Positions 54,806 through 64,000 of a DNA stretch of 64,000 nucleotides are shown one piece after another. Origin of the DNA: Akanthomyces muscarius (lineage: Eukaryota; Ascomycota; Sordariomycetes; Hypocreales; Cordycipitaceae); assembly GCF_028009165.1 (NCBI RefSeq), contig NC_079241.1, positions 992,001 to 1,056,000 on the forward strand. The letters are read 5' to 3'. The stretch's first letter is position 1. Each line of letters begins with the position of its first letter. A model generated the notes under the pieces. That model searched no databases and had not been told where the DNA came from. It was given only the letters and a program-made list of their open reading frames with translations. A program made the position numbers and the translations under genes.

Positions 54806-56844
54806 TTATGGCTAGTCCGGCACAGGCTTGCTTTAGAGGATCAAGTAGAGAAGGGATCGTGACGGGTGAAGCACTCACGCACTAAATTGGTAGGGCTGCA
54901 TGAGAAGCTTGCTGAAGATGTGACGGAAGAAAACGCTGAGGCTAGTTATACTTACAATCTTGTTTTGTTGAAATGCTGTTAGTAGTGGGATCTCAACCTG
55001 AGGCAAAAGCGACACTTACACACTAAAAGTTGTCGATTTGTCAATGCACGGCACTCTTGATGAACATGGGTCTGGAACTCGACATACTGCTTGCTGTAAA
55101 ACATGTCAGAACAGAGATCGCAAGTGCTAGCACATTTCACAGAGTTCAAAGCCGCCATTAGTAACTTACACCCTGCAATTTGGCCCCAATTCAGCACTTG
55201 GACATGGTGTCGCGTTCGAGTATGCCTTCTTGAACTCACGGGCTGTTCCAGTCAGTATGCCAAAATTCTCTGGCTGAATAGCGTCCCGAAATAGAGCTAT
55301 ATACTTTCTTAAGTCCTGATATTAGTAATCGGTGCCCAGATGGAGAGGTATGTACGTACTCTCTGTATGTGTGTTTCAGTATATGTTGACAGAAGGCATA
55401 CGACTCAATACTCACGCACTGTTCTTGTCAGCTGAGCGGTCGGCTTACGTAGAGACGAATACGTACAATCTTTTTTTGTCAGCCCTATTGGCAAATTGCA
55501 TCGCGAAGCGCGTGTTTCTTCGCACTCACAGGCTGCGCTTCCGTCAGCTCGAGTCAGTCGTTGTGCCAATCCGCTGAATAACTCACGAACTAAAGTTCGG
55601 TTTTCTCAGCCATGTCATCTGGCCATCAAATGCAAGCTTTCACATACGTCCTGGGATAGAGATCGGTCAGTAAGCATCATTCCCTCGGTTTGCTGCTTTT
55701 TCACTAACTTCCTGTAGTTTGCCATAAGATCCGCAGTCAGTGGTGAAGTGTCGCAAATGTTAGTGGTAGGGGCACCCACGCCCTGTAGACCAGAAAAATT
55801 AGCGCTGAAGACACTGAACTTTTTCACGCAACTTACACACTGATTGAGCTTGGTTAGCCCGTTCGTTTAACTTGCTCGAAATTTGCCGACATACGTTCTA
55901 TTTATATGGTTAGATTCATGGGAAAATCATGATGATATATCTGAAACTCACGGTCTGTGCTCTTGTTAGTGGCAAGATGAGGCTGCCTTCGATAGTAACT
56001 CAAATACTCACGCACTGCGTCTGCCATCAGTCCTGTCGCTTGACTAGTTTGGAGCTGGCTGGCTTTATCAACTTACGCACTAAATTTCGAATAATCAGCT
56101 TTTGCACAAGCATATACAATTCGGAATTGGACAAAGTGACTTACTCGCTGTTAATTGGTCGTTAGAAGTAGACGTCATGCTTCTTGCCGAAAGCACTGCA
56201 CATACAAACTGTTCCGAAACATAGTCAACCACTGTGCACCGATGTTGAGGGGGCACTTACACCCTATCGAGATATTAAGCAGACATTCATTTCTTGTGCC
56301 GTCATTTCATACGTACGACCTGGTAAGATGTTAGCAATATATTCCCAATTTAAACAAGGTAGCTTACTCACAGGCTAAATGGAAGTCAGAGAACTGTAAA
56401 CCCGAAGGGAGTGTGTTTGACTGACGCAATTCCCCTGCGGCAATGAAAAGTGTATTAGTGACAAAAATCGAATGTAATTTTCTCTGCTGTGCCACTCACG
56501 TTCTGCGCGGAAAGCCATTAGTTCACAGTCTTCAGCCCTCGAATAGAAGAGAAGACCATACGCCCTTGAAAAGTTAGAAATTATTAAGCGACGGATTGCA
56601 GGCTGCGACTTACACACTAAGGGGCAGATAATTAGTAGTTGCAACTTGTAGGCCGGTGATAGCTGGGCACTATAAAACCTTCGCTCCCGCTCTGCCCTGT
56701 ACGTAAATATTTCACTATTAATACAAAAGGCGGATACACTGGGCACGGCTGCTGTCTGGTTCATACCCCGAGCTCGGCTCCCTCATGGGGGAAGGCCATA
56801 GCAAGGCTGGCCAGGGCAGTAATCAGGACGTAGAAGCTCTTCAT
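54806..56844 (-). CDS. Secreted Cys-rich peptide encoded by about 32 exons, 27 of them single codons
   Basis: Exon 1 56844-56767 encodes a signal peptide (MKSFYVLITALASLAMA). Then 56696-56679 (18 nt), 56616-56614, 56564-56562, 56502-56500, 56434-56426 (9 nt), and 3-nt exons whose lower coordinates are 56372, 56317, 56261, 56206, 56145, 56077, 56012, 55952, 55895, 55837, 55780, 55709, 55648, 55587, 55530, 55467, 55416, 55360, 55305, 55240, 55170; then 55093-55088 (6 nt), 55022-55020, 54958-54956, 54881-54879, and a proposed terminal 54811-54806 with TAA. Introns are 48-76 nt, nearly all GTRNGT...CTRAY...AG, all phase 0. Cysteine framework C-x4-C-x5-CC-x2-C-x6-C-x6-C-x-C; about 65 residues. Uncertain: exon 2 donor (GTTTTA), exon 18 donor (GTTAGT), exon 25 (two AGs), exon 28, terminal exon. 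Function unknown; it resembles small disulfide-rich effectors or inhibitors. Confidence 0.8.
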
Positions 56845-56950
56845 TTTGCTGCAGGTTAGTTTTCGCTCGGCGATGAATAATAGTTGTAAGTAAATGAAGA
56901 TAATTCGTAGTTTCAAGCAGACAGAGAAAGCTGCGAACAAATGAAGCCGC

Positions 56951-56960
56951 TATATATAGT
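56951..56960 (-). promoter_or_regulatory. TATA box of the microexon gene
   Basis: Minus-strand ACTATATATA, about 107 bp upstream of the ATG at 56844, supporting this ATG and strand. Confidence 0.65.
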
Positions 56961-58384
56961 ACCTCTTCAAGTAACAAAAGTAATGCTCCTTCCTATTTCA
57001 CTCTGGTCATATGGCGTGTTTAGCTGCTTTCAAGCTTATGGTGGCTGCTGTAGCCCTTCAGCTCTCGCGAACCGTACACATCGAGACTAACGTAAGATAC
57101 ACTACAGTCTGAGCTGCAATAAAAAAAGATGTAACTCGTCAATAGTCAAAATCCGGCTTATGAGCTGCATGATGCGAACAGTGGTCGAGGCCTCACCCGT
57201 TGCGCTGGCTGCATATTTGGAGGATCTGTTCCGGCGGTGGACACGCGAGCAGCCGCAGAGTGCTGCACCTACAGTGGGTGTATGTAGCCTTGTGGCGACA
57301 ATATTTTAGGCCGGCGATAGCGCGCACCCTACACGGACCAGAGCGCGAGGGGCCGAAGACCAGCGAGACACAATGAATCGGCTGACCGGAGCGAGCTCTC
57401 GCCGTGATTCTCTTTTGATTTGCTAACTCGCCAACACGAAACAAAACAAGTCTGCTGTTTCTTTCCTTGGGTTGCATATGGAGTGTTCACCAGACTGCTT
57501 TCCTTGTACGATATGCCCCGACTTCCTTGCACATACGAGGGTGATAATCGTACTCCGTACTGGTAAGGCTATTATTATGCAGCACACACTTCAGCCTTGC
57601 TTAAAACCAAGGGATCAAAATGCTGGGATAAGACTACCCACATCAAAAGCATGGCCCGGAATGCTGTAGCTGGCGGCCCCATTTCCCAGTCAATGGGTCT
57701 TGCGTTGCCAAGGACGAAGGGAACTTCCACGGTATCGCCCAAATGGATAAACTTTCAGCGACGCATCAAGTAACGTTAATACTTGCTGCGGCTAATCCGA
57801 CAGCCTGCCTCGATTCCTACCCAGTTCGCTGTCGCCGCCTTGCTTTGGAACGAATTCGCCATGCGCAGGGTAACCTAGTTGGAGGCTGAACTGTCTGAGC
57901 GTGGCACTCCACTGTAACGGTGACTGCAAGTGGCAAGCTCGAGGCTCCATACGAAGGCTAAAATGGCTTCACTGTCTAGCTCAACGGGTCGCTAATTAAA
58001 AGCCAAGACAAGCAATCAGAAACATGTGCGACATAGCTATTAAGACCCGCCCAGCTGATCTCGGATAAAAGGCAGCCACGCCGCTTTCTTCACTAATATT
58101 CATCTTTTAACTCATCAAGATGCGCCAAGACGCCGCTTTCCAGCCCTACGCCTACCACATCGCTGCCGCCTTGACTCGGTGCTAGCGCCGGCACTGCCAA
58201 TGACGGCATGGTCGTAATTGTGGGTGCAAGGACCCAGCAAGCAGGACCAATACGAGGATATCCGATCTATTAAAGGAAATTTCTTGGGAGCGCGCTAATG
58301 GTCGCTGTGGATTGTTAAAATAGTGCCTTGGTATGACGTCGATGGATAGAATTTCTATTGAGTTGACTGAAGCTCGTCGTTGTG

Positions 58385-58391
58385 TATAAAT
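58385..58391 (+). promoter_or_regulatory. TATA box for the GMC gene
   Basis: TATAAAT, 72 bp before the ATG at 58457. Confidence 0.55.
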
Positions 58392-58456
58392 TGGGCAGAT
58401 TCTCATCACTATGCGAATAGCTTCCGAATACCCTCGTCACCACCACACACTTTGCC

Positions 58457-60211
58457 ATGAAATACTCGAATGCGATTTTCCTGGCAGCGCTAGCTAGCGC
58501 CTGCCCGACTCCAAAAGATTGGACCCTGCGACAATGGGATGCTATTATTGTTGGCGCTGGTACCGCGGGTATTATTGTTGCCGATAAACTCAGTGAAGCT
58601 GGCCTCAGCACTTTGCTTCTTGAGCAAGGAGGCGCATCTTACGCCATCACTGGTGGGACTGAGCGTCCATCTTGGCTTGAAGGCACAGATCTGAGCCGGG
58701 TCGACGTTCCTGGACTCTGTATGCATTTGTCCATCTCCCACATGTTCACCGGCAGCATTGCTTACACCCGTTCACCAGACTCTAGCATTTTCGGAACCCC
58801 GGATTCTAATTTGATTTGTAAGCCCGAAGCAGTACGGGCGTTTCAAGCGTGCACCATGGGTGGAAATAGTGCCATCAATGCCGGTCTATATTTTCAACCG
58901 CCATCGTCTGACTGGGACGACTACCACCCGGAAGGATGGCACAGTGCAGACATGCAAGGCGCTACAGAGCGTCTCTTACAGAGGCAACCAGCCATTACAA
59001 ACTATTCTTCGGACGGCAAGTCGTATGTCGAAGATATTCAAAACGCCACAAAGAGCTGGCTTGTGGACGGCGCCGGTTACGAAGACGTCTCCTTTGCGGA
59101 TGAACCGGACAAGAAGGAAAAAGCTTACGGTCGCCCTGTTTACAACTACATTGATGGGCAAAGAGGAGGACCTGTGAGAACATACTTGCAGACTGCGCTT
59201 TTGCGGAAGAATTTCCACCTTTCGACCGGAGTCAAGGTCAAGCATGTCAACCACGAGGGCGGAAAAGCTTCTGGTGTGGAGATTGACCTCGGCAACGGCA
59301 CAACAAAGGCTATCCGTCTTGCGCCGAGCGGCCGTGTCGTTTTGAGCGGCGGTGCACTCCAGTCACCCCAACTTCTCATGCACTCTGGAATTGGTCCTCA
59401 GGAGACTCTGCAGAAACTTTCCGACAAGTCCTTTGGCGCCTACACTGAAGCTTCCTCTTGGGTCGTGCAGCCTTCTGTAGGCGAAGGCCTCTTTGACAAC
59501 CCAAACACCTTTATCCAGCTGTCCTCCCCCGCGATCCAGTCGTACAACTACAAATATGACGAGATTGATACGGAGGACAAAGATCTTTATCTGAACTCGA
59601 GAAGCGGACACTACTCGTTCGCGTCGCAGGCGGCCGCGTTCTGGACATATATGCCACACGAGGACGGCACTCGTTCTGGCGTGCAGGGCACTATTAGCTC
59701 GACCGGCTATGCCAAGTACATGGACAACCACACCATTACCCTCAACGTGTATGGCACCTCCGGCCTTCTGTCCGCCGGACGTGTCGAGCTATCCGACGAT
59801 GGCCAGTTTATCGCAGGTGCCAGTGCCGATACGTACTACTCCAACCCCCGTGACGCAAAGGCCATTGCGGCGTTTGTGCACGACATCTTCCAGGCTCTGC
59901 CTCCGTCGACTCCCGAGTCTCCTGCCGCTGATGGTCTGACGCCGCTGAACATTGCGCGCGATGCGACTGCGGACGAGATTGAAAAGTACATCACAACACC
60001 CTCAGACTACGCCCGCGGACAGGTGAACCATTGGTCCAGCTCCTGTCGCATCGGGAAATGTGTTGACGCGGACACGAAAGTTATTGGAACGGAAAATATT
60101 CACATCGTTGACGCATCCATTCTAGCACCAATGACTGTCAATCCTCAGTTCGCAGTCATGGTCGCAGGTGAAAAGGGAGCTGAGAGAATCCTGGCCTTGG
60201 TCGGGAAATAA
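58457..60211 (+). CDS. Secreted GMC oxidoreductase (cellobiose-dehydrogenase-type flavin domain, AA3)
   Basis: 584 aa, single exon. Signal peptide (MKYSNAIFLAALASACPTP), then the FAD-binding DAIIVGAGTAGIIVADKLSE with LLLEQGG (about 28-60), GMC signature region TMGGNSAINAGLYF, RVVLSGGALQSPQLLMHSGIG, and the C-terminal active-site His in QVNHWSSSC and Asn of MTVNPQFAVMVAGEKGAERIL. It lacks the N-terminal haem domain of true cellobiose dehydrogenase, so it would need a separate electron acceptor. Such enzymes oxidise sugars or alcohols outside the cell and can feed peroxide or LPMO chemistry; the substrate is inferred only at family level. Confidence 0.92.
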   Translation: MKYSNAIFLAALASACPTPKDWTLRQWDAIIVGAGTAGIIVADKLSEAGLSTLLLEQGGASYAITGGTERPSWLEGTDLSRVDVPGLCMHLSISHMFTGSIAYTRSPDSSIFGTPDSNLICKPEAVRAFQACTMGGNSAINAGLYFQPPSSDWDDYHPEGWHSADMQGATERLLQRQPAITNYSSDGKSYVEDIQNATKSWLVDGAGYEDVSFADEPDKKEKAYGRPVYNYIDGQRGGPVRTYLQTALLRKNFHLSTGVKVKHVNHEGGKASGVEIDLGNGTTKAIRLAPSGRVVLSGGALQSPQLLMHSGIGPQETLQKLSDKSFGAYTEASSWVVQPSVGEGLFDNPNTFIQLSSPAIQSYNYKYDEIDTEDKDLYLNSRSGHYSFASQAAAFWTYMPHEDGTRSGVQGTISSTGYAKYMDNHTITLNVYGTSGLLSAGRVELSDDGQFIAGASADTYYSNPRDAKAIAAFVHDIFQALPPSTPESPAADGLTPLNIARDATADEIEKYITTPSDYARGQVNHWSSSCRIGKCVDADTKVIGTENIHIVDASILAPMTVNPQFAVMVAGEKGAERILALVGK

Positions 60212-61346
60212 TTGACGAAAAGGAATCTAAGGGATGCTTTCGTAGAAGGCCTGAGCTCGACGAGAAGCGACATGGGCCCCATCTGATTGTGGAAAACTGT
60301 GTATATATAAAAGGTGATATTCTAATCGCCATGTACTTTATTATCATCTAGATGCTGTCCTGCGATACGAAGCTCAGGAAATCCATAGAGGGCTTGCTAA
60401 AGTGAGCTAGACTTTAGGCACGATTAGCTTTGAGGGAAATAGCAAAACTAATTATGAACAAATGTTTCTCCATCTTGGTATGACATTCTATGTCATTTCT
60501 CTGCTGAAAGAATGGGCTGATAAATGCCCTGCAGCGCACAATAAAAGACTCCCCTGAAAAAGTCTATACCGTTTCCGCCTCCGGGCTACCTCTAGAAGTA
60601 TGCGTTAAAACCGCCGTTCTATATACTACTCGTATAGTAAGAATTATATATATAACTCTATACAAGCTAGCCTTAAGTGTTATACTTATCGATAGTTATT
60701 AGAGCTTTTTAAGCTATTATAATTTATTATTAAAAGGTAAAAGTTAAAATATTTTCAATAGATATTTACTTAATAAGTTAAAAAGTTTATATAATTAATA
60801 AATAAAAAGTTTATAAAATAAATTAAAATACTATTTATAAATAAAGTTTAAGAAGTTAGAAATTTTTTATTTTAACCTTTTTATTTTATTATTATTATTA
60901 AATATTATGAATAATAAGTTCTTATTATAGTAAAAGATAAAAAATGCACTTTTAGTATAATCTATTTCAAAAGGCAGATTATACTTAAGGTGCCTAGCCT
61001 TTAGTATATAATTATAATCACAGTAAAGGAGGAGTTCATAACGTCTACTATCAGCGGGTCTACATTCACGTTAGACTGGCTGTAGAAGTAGTAGCATCAC
61101 TTTACACCGTTGAGGACTGCGTACTATCGTCAACACTACGCTGCGTGCAATGAGGATAGTGGGCGAAAACTTATGCGGACGATCCGGCCTCGCCAACCCC
61201 CTTTCATCCCAACGTCGAGCCACGTATAGGATTCCAGCTCTTTTTGGCCTGGACGATGAGATGGCTGAGCTCGAGGATACTCCGACACGGCGCGTCAGTC
61301 CAGCTAGCCACCTGCTCAGGCAGAAGCCAGTATCTCTGATGAACGA
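60212..61346. other. Convergent intergenic region
   Basis: Between the 3' ends of the GMC gene and the C2H2/fungal_trans gene. Contains the AT-rich relic at 60600-61030; a 74-codon frame at 61150-61374 is unsupported. Confidence 0.45.
60600..61030. repeat. AT-rich, probably RIP-degraded transposon relic
   Basis: About 430 bp of very low GC, rich in TA, with sharp edges into normal sequence, like the RIP-mutated element at the window start. Contains a perfect inverted repeat AGTATAATCT (60954-60963 and 60976-60985). CTAGCCTTAAG-like sequence appears near both ends in opposite orientation, a possible eroded terminal repeat. No coding remnant. Confidence 0.55.
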
Positions 61347-63422
61347 TCAACTGTCAATCATGTCCAATACTTGAGCCAGTTTATTCGAGAACCAAGCCGC
61401 GTTTCCCCAAGGGCCGAGATGTCGAAGAATTCTGCATAGGGAATAGGTCGCATTGCGACTTTGTGCCGCAGAAAGTGGCTGGCTGATGGAGTTCCAGTTA
61501 TGCTCTGTGAGGACTCCAACCTGTTGAGCGAGCAGAAGCTCTGGATGATCTTGCAAGTCGCCTGACCAGCTAGCCATGACATCACCCTGGTTCGAAGCGA
61601 ACAATGAGTACACAGCTAAAACGAGTCCAGCGTGCCACGCGCAGCGTGCGACATGCATTGCTGGTGCTTCGCTGACACGGAACTCCTCGAGTGACTTGAG
61701 TATGAGGATTGCATGAAGAGACGCAGTACAGGCATCCTTGGAATTAGCCCAGTCTCGCAGTGGCGGTGAAGACAGCGCGAGAGACGGGGTTCGCTGAAGC
61801 ACGGTTGGATCTTGGCCGACAGTTGTGCAGCTTTTCTCCATGAGCTCAACATCACAGTTCATCAGTAGAAAGCACGAATGCCATAGCACCATTGGAGACA
61901 GTCGGTGTTTTCGTTCGGGGCAAAGTAGACTTTGCCGTTCCTCCAGCCACTTGACGAGTGAGCTCTTGATATGCGATACGTCCTTGATTCTTCTGTCATC
62001 CGAGGAAACAAGCTTGCTGTGAGTAACCTCAGCGACTATATGAGCCAGCTCTGCACAACTCGACAGCATTGCTACCGGCTGTTCGGTTGTAGACACAAAA
62101 TGTCTGCGCAACGATGACCACTCGTCTGCCGTTTTGGCAAGATACAGAGTATCTGGTTCTGCCGCACGCGGGCATATCTGGGTCCGCAATTGTGCCGGTT
62201 GATTCGCGGTCGCAGCAATCTCGCCGTTGTGGATCTGAACAGCGGCACATAGGCGAAGAAGAGTTTGCTCATTTACCCAACGTTGCCAGTCCGACGGTGC
62301 TCTGCAGCTCTGGTCCAAAGTGCAAGAGTGCAGAGAGCTCGAGTCGCAGGATTTTGCTACCGAGTTGCAGTATTCCTGCATCGACACAGCCAACGTGCCA
62401 TGAAACAGACGGGCCGTCCGTAGGTGTGTGGCTTGGCCGGACAGAATCACGCAGCTCTGCCCAATGACGGATGCTTGCAGAACAGCCAGGGTCAGGTTGC
62501 TCTCGCGGGGTTCCGTCGAGGAAGAAACTAGTATCGCCTTCCGCACGCCTTCAAAGAGCCGCACAGCATGACGATACGCGCCGACGCTCCCATCTGCGAG
62601 GGCACCAAGGGCGCAGATGTTGAGCAGGAGCAATGGATGCATCCGAGCTGGTTCAAAGGTGGGCAGATGAACAACAGGGATCAGAGGCCAAATGTGAGTC
62701 GTGTACAGGTATATGCATCGATTCAAAAAGTCCGTCGAGGGAAGCATGGTGTCCGGAACACGCTGCCAAAGGCTTTCGGCGAGGGCATCACGTGAGGCCT
62801 CGTCGACTCCTGACTGTGATGATGGTGCTACTCCCCCGGCAGCTGGTGAAATGTTGCGAGCCTGAAAGTGTAGCGTTTCAAGTAGCTGTCCTGGAGAAAA
62901 TCCAAACTGAGGCGGGGTAGCCAGGATGTCAGGACCTGACGAAGGTGATGGACGCGCCGACAAGTAGGGCCGAGGGAAATCTGGTTCGCATATCCCCAGA
63001 TCTCCCGTGGAGAAGGATGAATCGAGATTCAAGGCACTATCCCATTGCCAGTCAAAGTTTTCAAAGGCAAACTGCGACAGCACGTCGGGCGAAGATGAGG
63101 TCGGCGCACAATTGCGGCCGGCGTCGTGATCCGACGGCCCGACATTGCTGGTTGGATAGCGGGTGCAAGCCTGACTCGGTGTAGCTGTGCCATGACTTGC
63201 CGCAAGCGCCACGTTGTCAAGCCTTGGTGACAGGTCTTGTGCGTCAGGATGGAGGGAACGTTGGTGGCGACGTAGCGTGTCACGACGCGAAAAGGCCGCG
63301 GTGCATTGTGGGCAGGCAAAGGGTTTCTCGCGGGTGTGAACGCGAATGTGTCGTTCGTAGTGCTCCCTTTTCGAATATTTGTTGCCACAGATGCTGCAAG
63401 AAAGTATGGTGCGGGTCCGCAT
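61347..63422 (-). CDS. C2H2 zinc-finger / fungal_trans transcription factor
   Basis: 691 aa; first ATG at 63422 (upstream frame begins only at TTG). Two tandem C2H2 fingers at residues 9-58 (CSICGNKYSKREHYERHIRVH; CPQCTAAFSRRDTLRRHQRSLH) with a TREKPF linker, then a Ser/Pro-rich linker, then a fungal-specific regulatory domain from about 250 (FLNRCIYLYTTHIWPLIPVVHLPTF). This C2H2-plus-fungal_trans layout is common in ascomycete regulators of metabolism and development. Target genes are unknown; the nearby secreted-protein genes are possible targets only by proximity. Confidence 0.9.
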   Translation of the reverse strand: MRTRTILSCSICGNKYSKREHYERHIRVHTREKPFACPQCTAAFSRRDTLRRHQRSLHPDAQDLSPRLDNVALAASHGTATPSQACTRYPTSNVGPSDHDAGRNCAPTSSSPDVLSQFAFENFDWQWDSALNLDSSFSTGDLGICEPDFPRPYLSARPSPSSGPDILATPPQFGFSPGQLLETLHFQARNISPAAGGVAPSSQSGVDEASRDALAESLWQRVPDTMLPSTDFLNRCIYLYTTHIWPLIPVVHLPTFEPARMHPLLLLNICALGALADGSVGAYRHAVRLFEGVRKAILVSSSTEPRESNLTLAVLQASVIGQSCVILSGQATHLRTARLFHGTLAVSMQEYCNSVAKSCDSSSLHSCTLDQSCRAPSDWQRWVNEQTLLRLCAAVQIHNGEIAATANQPAQLRTQICPRAAEPDTLYLAKTADEWSSLRRHFVSTTEQPVAMLSSCAELAHIVAEVTHSKLVSSDDRRIKDVSHIKSSLVKWLEERQSLLCPERKHRLSPMVLWHSCFLLMNCDVELMEKSCTTVGQDPTVLQRTPSLALSSPPLRDWANSKDACTASLHAILILKSLEEFRVSEAPAMHVARCAWHAGLVLAVYSLFASNQGDVMASWSGDLQDHPELLLAQQVGVLTEHNWNSISQPLSAAQSRNATYSLCRILRHLGPWGNAAWFSNKLAQVLDMIDS

Positions 63423-64000
63423 AGCAAGCCGGGACAAGACCTCGCGCGAGGCGTCACCCCACACTAAAGCTGTCAACTGTCGCGCTCAGCTCATGTATCT
63501 TGCTGAGTGTGGGACATTCAGTTCGCATGTCAGGGAGGTGAAGTAAGAGTCGTTGCGGGGCAGAGGAGAATGACAAGCAAGCAGTGGTCCCTCGATACTG
63601 TTGGGCGTGGGGTGCACGGCGGTTATTCTTATCCACGACGGATTACATAATTTACTGTGGGCTGGATCTTTGGATGCCTCTCCGATTTGTGCTGGGTTTC
63701 TTGTGGGCGACCGAGCGACAGCCGAACCAGCCAACCGTCCATGTCTTGTTATAGTACTGACTCTGTACGTATCGTATTCACCAGTGTTCATTGGCCCTCG
63801 TCAATTGACTACTCTGTAAACCGTTGGTCCAATTCCACTGTCAGTCTGGTACCACGCTACTGGTACTGGATCTGAGGCGAAAGTTTTAAAACCTCTCTGC
63901 CAGGCATATCTGAGCTGTTTATTTTTGAGGCTAGTTAGGCTGCCTTAGGACGAACCCGCCTAGAAATTGGTCGGCTACAAGCTCCATCGGACACTCCCTT
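63423..64000. other. Upstream region of the C2H2/fungal_trans gene
   Basis: Presumed promoter. No complete gene is recognisable before the window ends. Confidence 0.4.

Larger units (their letters stand above)
56845..58456. other. Divergent promoter region (microexon gene / GMC flavoenzyme)
   Basis: 1.6 kb. A short frame at 58120-58185 behind a TATA-like GGATAAAAGG, followed by MVVIVGARTQQAG-like sequence near 58209, may be a decayed 5' fragment of a second GMC gene. Otherwise nothing seen. Confidence 0.35.

Noticed and set aside
55171..55319. A longer exon reading through 55319-55171 in the microexon gene
   Set aside because: It is open in one frame by chance, but it ignores strong branch, acceptor and donor signals around 55305-55307, 55240-55242 and 55170-55172, and it breaks the cysteine spacing.
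54870..56620. CRISPR-like or tandem repeat array (periodic ACTCACGCACT / ACTTACACACT motifs every ~60 bp)
   Set aside because: The recurring motif is the reverse complement of acceptor-3 nt-donor; intervening and flanking bases are not conserved repeats and the context is eukaryotic. Periodicity is explained by splice sites.

Overview
The window looks like nuclear DNA of a filamentous ascomycete (Pezizomycotina), probably a sordariomycete and perhaps Hypocreales. The support is short GT-AG introns of about 45-90 nt with CTRAY-like branch points, GC-rich coding third positions, secreted plant- or wall-directed enzymes, and transposons carrying the C-to-T signature of RIP (repeat-induced point mutation). 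Species is not determined.

Layout. 1-8590 is a RIP-degraded transposon nest: a Fot1/pogo-type DNA transposon (TA target duplication, 42-bp inverted repeats, minus-strand transposase) split inside its transposase by a 6.7-kb Ty3/Gypsy-like LTR element with a perfect 5-bp target duplication. 9-20 kb holds a secreted protein of unknown function, a GPI-anchored GH5 endoglucanase, a small conserved protein, a tannase/feruloyl esterase and an allantoate-family MFS permease. 22-29 kb holds a C2H2 factor and an orphan protein. 29-46 kb is mostly core genes: a GT69 mannosyltransferase, a Pmt4-type O-mannosyltransferase, a RidA protein, Arp2/3 subunit ARPC1, a 3-hydroxyacyl-CoA dehydrogenase fused to a beta-propeller, and MSH6. 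46-51 kb holds an FAD monooxygenase, DPH2 and a GNAT acetyltransferase. 52-64 kb is accessory in character: a GPI-anchored orphan protein, a divergent 14-3-3 protein, the microexon gene below, a secreted GMC flavoenzyme, an AT-rich relic and a C2H2/fungal_trans regulator.

The most unusual object is a minus-strand gene at about 54806-56844. After a signal-peptide exon and an 18-nt exon, the coding sequence appears to be split into about 30 further exons, 27 of them exactly 3 nt (one codon). They are separated by 48-76-nt introns with recognisable donor, branch and acceptor signals. All exons are multiples of three and all introns are phase 0. The spliced product would be a secreted peptide of about 65 residues with eight cysteines. 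No ordinary gene finder would call it. The convergent neighbour, a divergent 14-3-3 gene, also begins with 12-nt and 11-nt exons, and the RidA gene has a 14-nt exon.

Exon structures were derived by eye from splice consensus, frame closure and family knowledge. For every multi-exon gene reported as conserved, the exon lengths sum to a multiple of three and end at a stop. Functional names are family-level inferences without database searches.
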